Below, piece after piece: positions 1-6,849 of a stretch of DNA of 64,000 nucleotides; the first letter of the stretch is position 1, and each line of letters opens with the position of its first letter. The DNA is taken from contig NZ_CANNCF010000004.1 of NCBI RefSeq assembly GCF_947503045.1, positions 1 through 64,000 on the forward strand, given 5' to 3'. A program made the position numbers and the translations under genes. This DNA is from an uncultured Tateyamaria sp. Lineage in GTDB: Bacteria; Pseudomonadota; Alphaproteobacteria; Rhodobacterales; Rhodobacteraceae. A model generated the notes under the pieces. It ran no database searches and was not told the origin of the DNA. It saw only the letters and a list, made by a program, of their open reading frames with translations.

Positions 1-77
1 TTCCTAGCAGTCGTTGATAACTGCACTTTGGCACACTCGATGCCGGTGGAGCAGGAGCCACCCACCTCATCCGCAAT

Positions 78-100
78 GGGCCGCCAACGAAGGCGGCCCA
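78..100 (-). terminator. Inverted repeat just past integrase copy A
   Basis: An 8-bp perfect inverted repeat (GGGCCGCC / GGCGGCCC, 6-nt loop) lies a few bases beyond the integrase stop codon. Shorter versions of the same hairpin sit at the same place behind copies B and C, so it travels with the gene. There is no run of U after the stem on the minus strand, so it is a weak terminator or a conserved part of the element rather than a classical terminator. Confidence 0.5.
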
Positions 101-105
101 AAATG

Positions 106-741
106 TCAGATTTCAATAGCCTCAGCGATTGCTAGTGCGTCCTCAAGTTCGACGCCCAGGTACCGGACCGTGCTGTCCATCTTGGTGTGTCCAAGGAGAA
201 GCTGAACTGCCCGCAAGTTGCCGGTCTTCTTATAGATCTGTGTAACTTTTGTACGCCTCATTGAATGCGTTCCGTAAGCACTGGCTTCTAATCCTATTGA
301 TGTCACCCAATCACGGACAATCCTTGCATATTGGCGTGTTGAAATGTGGAGGCGTTCGTGAAACCGGCCCGGCCACAGGTACTCTGAACCGACCATAACT
401 TCGTCCTCCATCCACTTTTCAACTGAGGCGCGTGTGCCTTCGGATATCTCGAAGCGCACTGGTTTCTGCGTTTTGCTTTGCAGCACCGATGCCCGTTCTT
501 TGATTTGGCCAGATGCCATGACGTCGACCACTTTCATCTTCACAAGATCACAACCGCGAAGTTTGCTGTCGATCGCCATGTTGAAAAGTGCGAGGTCGCG
601 ATGGTTCTCGGCCAGTTCAAGTCGCACGCGGATCGCCCAGACGTGCTTTGGTTTTAGTGGTCGCTTCTGACCGACGATCCGTCCCTTATTCCAAGCGGGG
701 CGAAGCGCCCGAATGGCTGATAGGTTTGGGGTCTGTTCCAT
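106..741 (-). CDS. Short tyrosine recombinase/integrase, copy A
   Basis: A 211-aa site-specific recombinase of the phage-integrase fold with the full catalytic set near R62, K90, H159-x-x-R162, H185 and Y194. It lacks the usual N-terminal SAM-like core-binding domain, so it is about 100 residues shorter than XerC/D. The ATG at 741 is chosen because a GGAGGAT ribosome site lies just upstream and the same start is conserved in copies B and C; a longer reading frame to 780 would run through the conserved leader. It sits alone at the edge of the transporter module. Two near-identical paralogues and one remnant follow in the same orientation. Role is probably DNA integration or excision; its site is unknown. 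Confidence 0.9.
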   Translation of the reverse strand: MEQTPNLSAIRALRPAWNKGRIVGQKRPLKPKHVWAIRVRLELAENHRDLALFNMAIDSKLRGCDLVKMKVVDVMASGQIKERASVLQSKTQKPVRFEISEGTRASVEKWMEDEVMVGSEYLWPGRFHERLHISTRQYARIVRDWVTSIGLEASAYGTHSMRRTKVTQIYKKTGNLRAVQLLLGHTKMDSTVRYLGVELEDALAIAEAIEI

Positions 742-775
742 GACGTATCCTCCGATCCGCCTTGCCCCCCACAAC

Positions 776-792
776 GACAACCTAGCGTTGTC
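776..792 (-). promoter_or_regulatory. Inverted repeat in the leader of integrase A
   Basis: GACAAC and GTTGTC form a perfect 6-bp inverted repeat separated by 5 bp, about 35 bp before the integrase start. The same element, with one mismatch, is present before copies B and C. It could be an operator, part of a recombination site, or an RNA hairpin in the leader; the sequence does not decide between these. Confidence 0.4.
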
Positions 793-900
793 CTGCTTAG
801 CATATCATCGAAACCAATTCTATTTTCGTTGGTGCAACGAACCGTCAACTATTGCCGCAGGGACATCGTTCGGACAAAGGGAGACTGCAGAGTCCGACCG

Positions 901-1542
901 CTATGAAGGCCTGTTTTCTTCCAACAGCTGGATCGTACTCATCCCGCCTGATATTGCCGCCTGAACGCCCTGCGGCGAGTCTTCGATGACGAGTATTTTG
1001 TTCGGCGGTAGCCCCAACAGATGCGCTGCAAGTTCGAACATCTCGGGCGATGGCTTTGGACGAACGTCGTCCGAAATGCTAACGACGCAATCGAATAGGG
1101 CTGTTGCATTCACAGCCGACAATGAAGCATTGGCCACATCACGCTCAGCATTTGTTGCGACCGCCAGCGGGATGCCTTTGCGTTGCAAAGAGCGCGCGAA
1201 TGCGAGCACTGCTGGTATAGGTCTGATCAGGTGCGAAATTTCGTAAAAACACTCAATGCTTGTTACGATGGCGCGTTCAACATCAAAGCTGCCCTTCACC
1301 GTCTGCTGGAATTCTGCAAAGAGGGAGGTCCGGTCCAACCCTGTCCGTCTAGCATACCAATCCGGTGACATCTCATGCCCTTGCTCCAGAGCAGCGGATT
1401 GCATCGCATGAAGATGCGCTTGCATGCTGTCAACCAGCGTTCCATCGCAATCAAAAATTGCGACGGTAAAGCCTTCGGCCTCAAAGAGCGTTAGCCATTC
1501 GTCCGACAGGCAGCACCATGTCCGGCCTTGATGGTGGAACAC
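901..1542 (-). CDS. HAD-family phosphatase
   Basis: A haloacid-dehalogenase-superfamily phosphatase of about 213 aa. Motif I reads FDCDGTLVDS (nucleophile and acid/base Asp), followed by a helical cap, a motif II Thr in VATNAE, a Lys in DVRPKP and motif III VIEDSPQG, the layout of the beta-phosphoglucomutase/phosphoglycolate phosphatase group. The start is uncertain: no ATG fits, a GTG at 1542 or TTG at 1551 would begin just after the ATPase stop, and no good ribosome site is visible. It is the last gene of the ABC transporter operon, which suggests that it dephosphorylates the imported compound, for example a sugar phosphate. This is inference. Confidence 0.75.
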   Translation of the reverse strand: MFHHQGRTWCCLSDEWLTLFEAEGFTVAIFDCDGTLVDSMQAHLHAMQSAALEQGHEMSPDWYARRTGLDRTSLFAEFQQTVKGSFDVERAIVTSIECFYEISHLIRPIPAVLAFARSLQRKGIPLAVATNAERDVANASLSAVNATALFDCVVSISDDVRPKPSPEMFELAAHLLGLPPNKILVIEDSPQGVQAAISGGMSTIQLLEENRPS

Positions 1543-1558
1543 CGATTGCAAAATCTGA

Positions 1559-2617
1559 TCAGCCCGAGACAAGGCGCGCCTGTTCCTCAATGATCCCGAC
1601 TGACACGCTGTCTCCCTGTGCAAATGGATTTGCTTGAACGGGTGCAATGATGAAGAGTGAGCCAACAGGGGTGTCGACCGTGTATTGCATTTCCTTGCCC
1701 AAGTACGCCGCATAGCTGATCTGGCCCACCAGTCCTGAAGTGCCGGGAGCGGTGAGTTTTAGCGCATGAGGCCTGAGAACCATCTGCGCGGCCCCTTTGT
1801 GGGTGCCATTGCTTGGAACATTCAGCTTTTGACCGTTCAACATGGCTGTTGCTACCTTATTGGTGGTTGCTTCAACCTCGCAAGGTACGAGGTTGGCGTC
1901 GCCAATAAAGTCAGCAATGAAGGCGGAGTTGGGCGCTTCGTAGAGGTCACCGGGTGTCCCGATTTGGGCGATTTCTGCGTTATTCATGACGATGATGTTG
2001 TCAGAGACGGCCATTGCCTCTTCTTGGTCATGGGTCACGTAAACGGCCGTCAGGCCAAGGCGTTGCTGGATCTGGCGGATTTCCTCGCGCACATGGCGGC
2101 GCAGCTTGGCATCAAGGTTCGAGAGGGGCTCGTCGAGCAACAGCACCTCCGGTTCGAGGACAATAGCGCGCGCCACTGCGACACGTTGCTGCTGCCCGCC
2201 CGAAAGCTCGCTGGGCAGGCGATCGCCAAAGCCAGCGAGTCCGACCAGTTCCAGCCCGTCGTCAGCCTCTTGCGCGGCTTCAGCCTTCGGGATCGATTTG
2301 ACAGTCAACCCATAGGCCACATTCTCGCGCACGGTCATATGCGGGAAGAGGGCGTAGGATTGAAACACCATCGAGACTTTGCGGTAGGTCGCGGTCAGGT
2401 GGGTGACGTCCTCGCCACCGATATGGATGCTGCCTTCGGTTGCCATCTCAAGCCCGGCGATCAGGCGCAGGGTCGTTGTTTTCCCGCAGCCACTGGGGCC
2501 AAGGAGGGTCACGAGTTTGCCGGGATCGATGGACAGGTCGAGCTTTTTCAGTGCTGTCACCGCGCCGTATTTTTTCACCACGCCTTCAAAGCGGACGGAG
2601 CCTGTAGTCTGTGTCAT
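1559..2617 (-). CDS. ABC transporter ATP-binding protein (ferric/sugar-phosphate type)
   Basis: A 352-aa ATPase with Walker A GPSGCGKT, Q-loop VFQSYALFP, signature LSGGQQQR, Walker B VLLLDEPLSNLD and H-loop VTHDQEEA, followed by a C-terminal TOBE-type regulatory region. This is the architecture of the FbpC/AfuC/PotA group. ATG 2617 is preceded by TAAGGAAA, which also contains the permease stop codon, so the two genes are translationally coupled. It powers the fused permease encoded just upstream. The family transports ferric iron, phosphonates, polyamines or hexose phosphates; the substrate cannot be set by the ATPase. Confidence 0.9.
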   Translation of the reverse strand: MTQTTGSVRFEGVVKKYGAVTALKKLDLSIDPGKLVTLLGPSGCGKTTTLRLIAGLEMATEGSIHIGGEDVTHLTATYRKVSMVFQSYALFPHMTVRENVAYGLTVKSIPKAEAAQEADDGLELVGLAGFGDRLPSELSGGQQQRVAVARAIVLEPEVLLLDEPLSNLDAKLRRHVREEIRQIQQRLGLTAVYVTHDQEEAMAVSDNIIVMNNAEIAQIGTPGDLYEAPNSAFIADFIGDANLVPCEVEATTNKVATAMLNGQKLNVPSNGTHKGAAQMVLRPHALKLTAPGTSGLVGQISYAAYLGKEMQYTVDTPVGSLFIIAPVQANPFAQGDSVSVGIIEEQARLVSG

Positions 2618-2627
2618 GATAGTTTCC

Positions 2628-4799
2628 TTACGCCTGTTGGACGCGGTCAGAGCGGCGCAGGCGGCGCGTTCCAACCAAAAGTTGCAGAATTAGAATGGCG
2701 GCTAGCATCGTAATGATCAGCACCGCAGAGTATGCGATGGCGAGACCGAACTCACCGTTTTCGACCCGACCTACGATGAAGGACGTGGCCATGTTGTGTT
2801 TGGCGCTGACCAGAAAGATCACTGCGCTGACCGAAGTGATGGCCCGCACAAAACTGTAGGTGAGCGCGGCCAAGATGGCGGGGCCCATCAGAGGCAGGAT
2901 CACCCGGCGCACGGTGGTGAAACTGTTGGCCCCCAGCGTGATCGACGCCTCATCAAGGCTTTTGTCCAGCTGGCTCATTGCCGCGATGCCGCCACGCACG
3001 CCCACTGGCATGTTGCGGAACACAAAAACGATGATCAGGATGATCGACGTTCCTGTCAGCTCAATCGGGGGGAAGTTGAAAGCCATGATGTAGCTCACGC
3101 CAATCACTGTGCCGGGGATCGCAAAGCTTAGCATGGTTGAAAACTCAAACGCGTCTTTGCCGACGAATTTTTGGCGTACCAGCAGGTAAGCGGTCGACAG
3201 ACCCACCACGGCCGTCAGCGGGGCTGCAACGGATGAGATCGTGAGCGTTGTGAAGTAGCTGTCCCAGGCAACGCCCGTCCAACGGCCAGTGGTAAAGTCG
3301 ATGCCAAAGGCGCGGATGTAGTGATCCAACGTGAAGCTGTGATTGTAGCCCCAGAGTTTCACGAAACTGCCGAAGATGATCATGGAATAGACTACCACCG
3401 TCAGCGCGGCCCAGGGCAGCGCGGTGCCGTAGCAGACCCATTTCAGAACCGGGTTCAGGCTGGCGTTCTGACCGCTATCGGCTTTGCCCGTGATCGTCGC
3501 ATAGGACTTTTTGCCAAGCCAGATGCGCTGCGCCATGAACGCCGAGAGCGTCAGGGTTAGCAGCGCAATCGCAAGGATCGCGGCCTTGGCCGGGTCCGCA
3601 ACGGCGCCGACAATTGCAAAGTAAATGTCTGTGGATAGTACGTTGTATCCGCTGCCCAACACGAGTGGATTGCCAAAGTCTGCAAGACTTTCAATGAAAC
3701 CGAGCAGGAACGCATTGGCGAGGCCGGGACGCATCAATGGTAGTGAAACAAAGCGGAATGTCTGCCAGCGGTCGGCGTCCAGCGTTTGGCTGGCTTCCTC
3801 CATTGAAGGGCTGACGCCTTGGACGACTCCGATGAGAACGAGAAACGCAATGGGCGTGAACGATAAGAGCTGTGCAAAATAGATGCCCCAGAAACCATAG
3901 AGCCAGCGGGTCGCTTCCCATCCCAGAAGGTCCGCGAAGAACTCGGTCACGGTGCCGGCGCGCCCAAACAAAAGGATAAGCGCGAGACCAATCACAAAGG
4001 GTGGGGTGATGATCGGCAACACTGTCAAGATGCGCAGGACTGTCTTGGCTCGGAAATCGGTACGCGTGAAGATAAGCGCAAAGGAGAGGCCCAGAAGCGT
4101 TGTGCCCGCCCCGGTCATCACCGCAAGGAACAGCGAATTGATAGCAACACCACAGGATCGGTCCCTGATCAGGCATCCAAGACCCCATATGTCGCTGCTA
4201 AAAAAGCGGGGGAAGAATTCGGTTAAGGCATAGCCACCGTCGACCTCAAAGGCACGGACTAGAATGTGAATGACAGGAAAGAACACAAAAATTGCAACAA
4301 GCGCCACGATCAGTCCGATGGTATTGACAACAAAGGCGTCGCCTTGGCCTTTGCCTGACTGAGAGATGGATATGGTGGATGAGAACAGTAAGGCCAACGC
4401 GCAAACCGCGGCACCTGCACCCATTCCAGGCTGCCCGGCCAAAATTGTTTCGGAAGTGAGCAACGTCTCAAGTATGCGCGGGCCCGCGCGGACGATAACA
4501 AGGCCTTGCACAGCCAGCAGGACCAACCCAAAGACTGACGTCCCTAGGGTCAGTCGCGCACGGCGAACAGGATCTATTACGCTAAGCTGAATGATCAATG
4601 CGCCAAGGAGCGTCAGACCAACCGGTGTCAGCCACCATTGTCCCGCAATGCTCGCAAATAGACCGGTCGAGGCGGTGCCATCGGTCACCCACCTCGCGTC
4701 AAGAATGCCGCCGTCGGTCATATGCCACGGCAGGCACACAAACCCGAATAGCCCAAGGATCAGCCAAAAGAGGACTGTCTTTTTCATTATTTTGTCCAT
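2628..4799 (-). CDS. ABC transporter permease, two fused membrane domains
   Basis: A roughly 720-aa inner-membrane permease made of two binding-protein-dependent transport domains, each with an EAA-type loop (LDADRWQTFRFVSLPLMRPG and LGANSFTTVRRVILPLMGPA), as in FbpB/AfuB. An N-terminal hydrophobic segment follows MKKTVLFWL. Either ATG 4799 or ATG 4787 could be the start; neither has a strong ribosome site. The gene follows the binding-protein gene after a strong hairpin. It would form the channel for the substrate delivered by the binding protein at 4877-5899. Confidence 0.88.
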   Translation of the reverse strand: MDKIMKKTVLFWLILGLFGFVCLPWHMTDGGILDARWVTDGTASTGLFASIAGQWWLTPVGLTLLGALIIQLSVIDPVRRARLTLGTSVFGLVLLAVQGLVIVRAGPRILETLLTSETILAGQPGMGAGAAVCALALLFSSTISISQSGKGQGDAFVVNTIGLIVALVAIFVFFPVIHILVRAFEVDGGYALTEFFPRFFSSDIWGLGCLIRDRSCGVAINSLFLAVMTGAGTTLLGLSFALIFTRTDFRAKTVLRILTVLPIITPPFVIGLALILLFGRAGTVTEFFADLLGWEATRWLYGFWGIYFAQLLSFTPIAFLVLIGVVQGVSPSMEEASQTLDADRWQTFRFVSLPLMRPGLANAFLLGFIESLADFGNPLVLGSGYNVLSTDIYFAIVGAVADPAKAAILAIALLTLTLSAFMAQRIWLGKKSYATITGKADSGQNASLNPVLKWVCYGTALPWAALTVVVYSMIIFGSFVKLWGYNHSFTLDHYIRAFGIDFTTGRWTGVAWDSYFTTLTISSVAAPLTAVVGLSTAYLLVRQKFVGKDAFEFSTMLSFAIPGTVIGVSYIMAFNFPPIELTGTSIILIIVFVFRNMPVGVRGGIAAMSQLDKSLDEASITLGANSFTTVRRVILPLMGPAILAALTYSFVRAITSVSAVIFLVSAKHNMATSFIVGRVENGEFGLAIAYSAVLIITMLAAILILQLLVGTRRLRRSDRVQQA

Positions 4800-4808
4800 G
4801 CAGATTGG

Positions 4809-4838
4809 GGATGCCCCGCCATCTAAGGCGGAGCATCC
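4809..4838 (-). terminator. Intercistronic hairpin between binding protein and permease
   Basis: Twelve base pairs (GGATGCTCCGCC with GGCGGGGCATCC, one U-G wobble in RNA) around a 6-nt loop. It lies in the 77-bp gap after the binding-protein stop. No U-run follows, so partial attenuation or 3'-end protection of the upstream mRNA is more likely than full termination. Such hairpins commonly keep binding protein in excess of permease. Confidence 0.65.
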
Positions 4839-4876
4839 GTCGTCCGTCCCGCGATGAGCGGGGCCGACAGGGAGGA

Positions 4877-5899
4877 TTATTGCTGCGGGTTCGGGTCGCC
4901 CACTTCGACGTCCCAACGGGCCAGCAAACGTTCACGGGTCTCGGATGAGCCGTAGGTCGCGAAGTCGTAGTCGATCAGCTTGATCGAGGCGAGGTCCGGG
5001 GATTGTGGTGCCACCGAGGCGTTAGAATTAGATGGTACTTGGAAAGATCCGACCTCGGGCGCTCGGGATTGGATGTCAGCCCGCAAGGCGAATTCAACCC
5101 AGGCTTGAGCCCCCTCAAGATTGCGGGCACCTTCGATGATCGACACAGCGCCGACTTCATATCCGGTGCCTTCGCAGGGTGCGACGATCGCCAGTGGAAA
5201 GCCGATGGCCGCTTGGTTCACCATGTCGTGCATGAAGCCGATGGAGACACCCGTTTCGCCGCGAGCCGCAGCCTTTGTCGGGGCGGAGCCGGATTTGGTG
5301 TACGAGTTCACGTTGGCCCCGATGGCGGCCAGCCGTTCCATTGCTTCGTCTTCGCCAAAGAGCTGAACGAATGTAGCGAGTTCGGTGTAGGCTGTGCCCG
5401 AGGAGTTCGGGTTTGCGACCTGAATTTCGCCCTCAAACCGTGGGTCCGCCAAATCGGCCCAGCATTCCGGCGGGGCAATGCCTTTGTCTGCCAGAATTTC
5501 GGTGTTGTAGGCGATACCCAATGCACCGGCATAGATGCCGACAGTGCGGCCTTCAGAAATCTCGGCCATGTTCTGAGCCCAGCCCAGCAACTTACTTGTG
5601 TCCACACCGGAAGGCTGCGTCAGGCCTTCTTCGGCTGCGATCAGGTGTGGGTCGCCGGTTCCGCCCCACCAGACGTCAATCTTGGGGTTGCCGGCCTCAG
5701 CGCGAATCTGTGCAAGCGTTTCGCCAGTGGATTTGCGTACCATAAGTACATCGGTGTCGGGGTTCTCCGCCTCAAAGGCGCCAACCATCAGGTCACACCA
5801 ATCCTGTTCCGCGCTGCACACAACGCTCAGTTCATCCGCCCACGCTGCGACACCAGACGCCATGAGAGTTGCGGCCGAGATCATTCCTATTTTCTTCAT
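4877..5899 (-). CDS. ABC transporter substrate-binding protein (AfuA/FbpA-like)
   Basis: A 340-aa periplasmic binding protein with a signal peptide (MKKIGMISAATLMASGVAAWA, cut after AWA). The fold is the iron/thiamine/phosphonate type II group; the segment VWWGGTGDPHLIAAEEGL resembles AfuA-type proteins, which are known to bind hexose phosphates in some pathogens although first named as ferric transporters. GGGAGGACAAG precedes ATG 5899. First gene of a transporter-phosphatase operon and divergent from a two-component system. Sugar phosphate is the favoured ligand because of the neighbouring HAD phosphatase; iron or 2-aminoethylphosphonate remain possible. Confidence 0.85.
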   Translation of the reverse strand: MKKIGMISAATLMASGVAAWADELSVVCSAEQDWCDLMVGAFEAENPDTDVLMVRKSTGETLAQIRAEAGNPKIDVWWGGTGDPHLIAAEEGLTQPSGVDTSKLLGWAQNMAEISEGRTVGIYAGALGIAYNTEILADKGIAPPECWADLADPRFEGEIQVANPNSSGTAYTELATFVQLFGEDEAMERLAAIGANVNSYTKSGSAPTKAAARGETGVSIGFMHDMVNQAAIGFPLAIVAPCEGTGYEVGAVSIIEGARNLEGAQAWVEFALRADIQSRAPEVGSFQVPSNSNASVAPQSPDLASIKLIDYDFATYGSSETRERLLARWDVEVGDPNPQQ

Positions 5900-6029
5900 C
5901 TTGTCCTCCCGAAGAGTTTTGCACGCCGCGCGCTCCTCCGCGCTTGGCTGCTGACAAGTCGTATGGGGTTACTTCTCTCTTTGATACGAAGGCTCCATGA
6001 ACAAAGCTACAGACAGGGTTGCTTCGCGT

Positions 6030-6040
6030 TAACAGTGTTA
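6030..6040. promoter_or_regulatory. Palindrome in the divergent promoter region
   Basis: TAACAGTGTTA is an exact 11-bp palindrome in the 236-bp gap between the binding-protein gene and the response-regulator gene. It is a candidate binding site for the regulator encoded next to it, which could control both directions. Only position and symmetry support this. Confidence 0.35.
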
Positions 6041-6135
6041 CGGCGCGGGTCCCAAACTGTAATAATCGAAACAAATAAGCTTGCGACGTCGGACAAACAT
6101 TGGTGCTAGAAGGGCCAAAGGGAAGGAGACCGAAC

Positions 6136-6849
6136 TTGTCGCGACTAAAGATCGGAATTGTGGATGACGAGGCGTCAATGCGCGACGCGCTCATGGCATT
6201 GCTGGCTGAAAACCAATTCGATCCGGTGCCGATGGCGAACATTTCGGAGTACCGTGCGGCTGAGCGTGAGGTTTCCCTTGATCTCGTCTTGATCGACCTG
6301 CAGCTTCGGGATGAAAGTGGCCTCTCGCTTGCCATGGATATTCGCAAATCAAGTGATCTGCCTATCGTAATGCTGACAGGGCGCGGGGACGAAACCGACA
6401 AAATCGTCGGACTTGAAGTGGGCGCGGATGACTACCTGTTGAAGCCCTTCAATCCACGTGAATTAGTGGCCCGCATCCGGGCCGTTCTGCGCCGCTACGG
6501 CAAGTCCGAGGCTGTTTCGTCCTCTCGGCCAGAGCCGTCCCGATTGGGGTTTGGACGTTTTGCCATCGATCAAAAGAGCCGGGTTCTTTTTGATGAATCC
6601 GAAACGGAAATCGCACTGACCAACGCGGAATACAGGCTCTTGGAATACTTCCTTGAACGTCCCAATCAGGTCATCACGCGCGTAGAATTGCTCTCAGAAC
6701 TTGGCAATGATCTGACGAAATACGTCGACCGGACCATTGATGTCCTTATCCTGAGGTTACGCCGCAAGATCGAAGAGAACCCTTCCAAGCCGGTGCATCT
6801 GCAAACGCGACGCGGGCAAGGTTACATCTTTGTGGCAGAGGTCCCTTGA
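6136..6849 (+). CDS. OmpR-family response regulator
   Basis: A 237-aa regulator: an N-terminal receiver (acidic pair D10/D11, phospho-acceptor D54, Lys in LLKPFNP) and a C-terminal winged-helix DNA-binding domain ending near residue 235. A TTG start at 6136 is chosen because AAGGAGA lies eight bases upstream; the upstream TTG at 6100 has no ribosome site and adds a non-conserved tail. The stop codon overlaps the start of the kinase gene, so the two form an operon. It probably controls the divergent transporter operon in response to the kinase. Confidence 0.88.
   Translation: MSRLKIGIVDDEASMRDALMALLAENQFDPVPMANISEYRAAEREVSLDLVLIDLQLRDESGLSLAMDIRKSSDLPIVMLTGRGDETDKIVGLEVGADDYLLKPFNPRELVARIRAVLRRYGKSEAVSSSRPEPSRLGFGRFAIDQKSRVLFDESETEIALTNAEYRLLEYFLERPNQVITRVELLSELGNDLTKYVDRTIDVLILRLRRKIEENPSKPVHLQTRRGQGYIFVAEVP

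Noticed and set aside
5003-6109. Long plus-strand reading frame opposite the binding-protein gene
   Set aside because: It is the antisense of a gene with a signal peptide and family motifs; the protein is Cys/His-rich with no family pattern.
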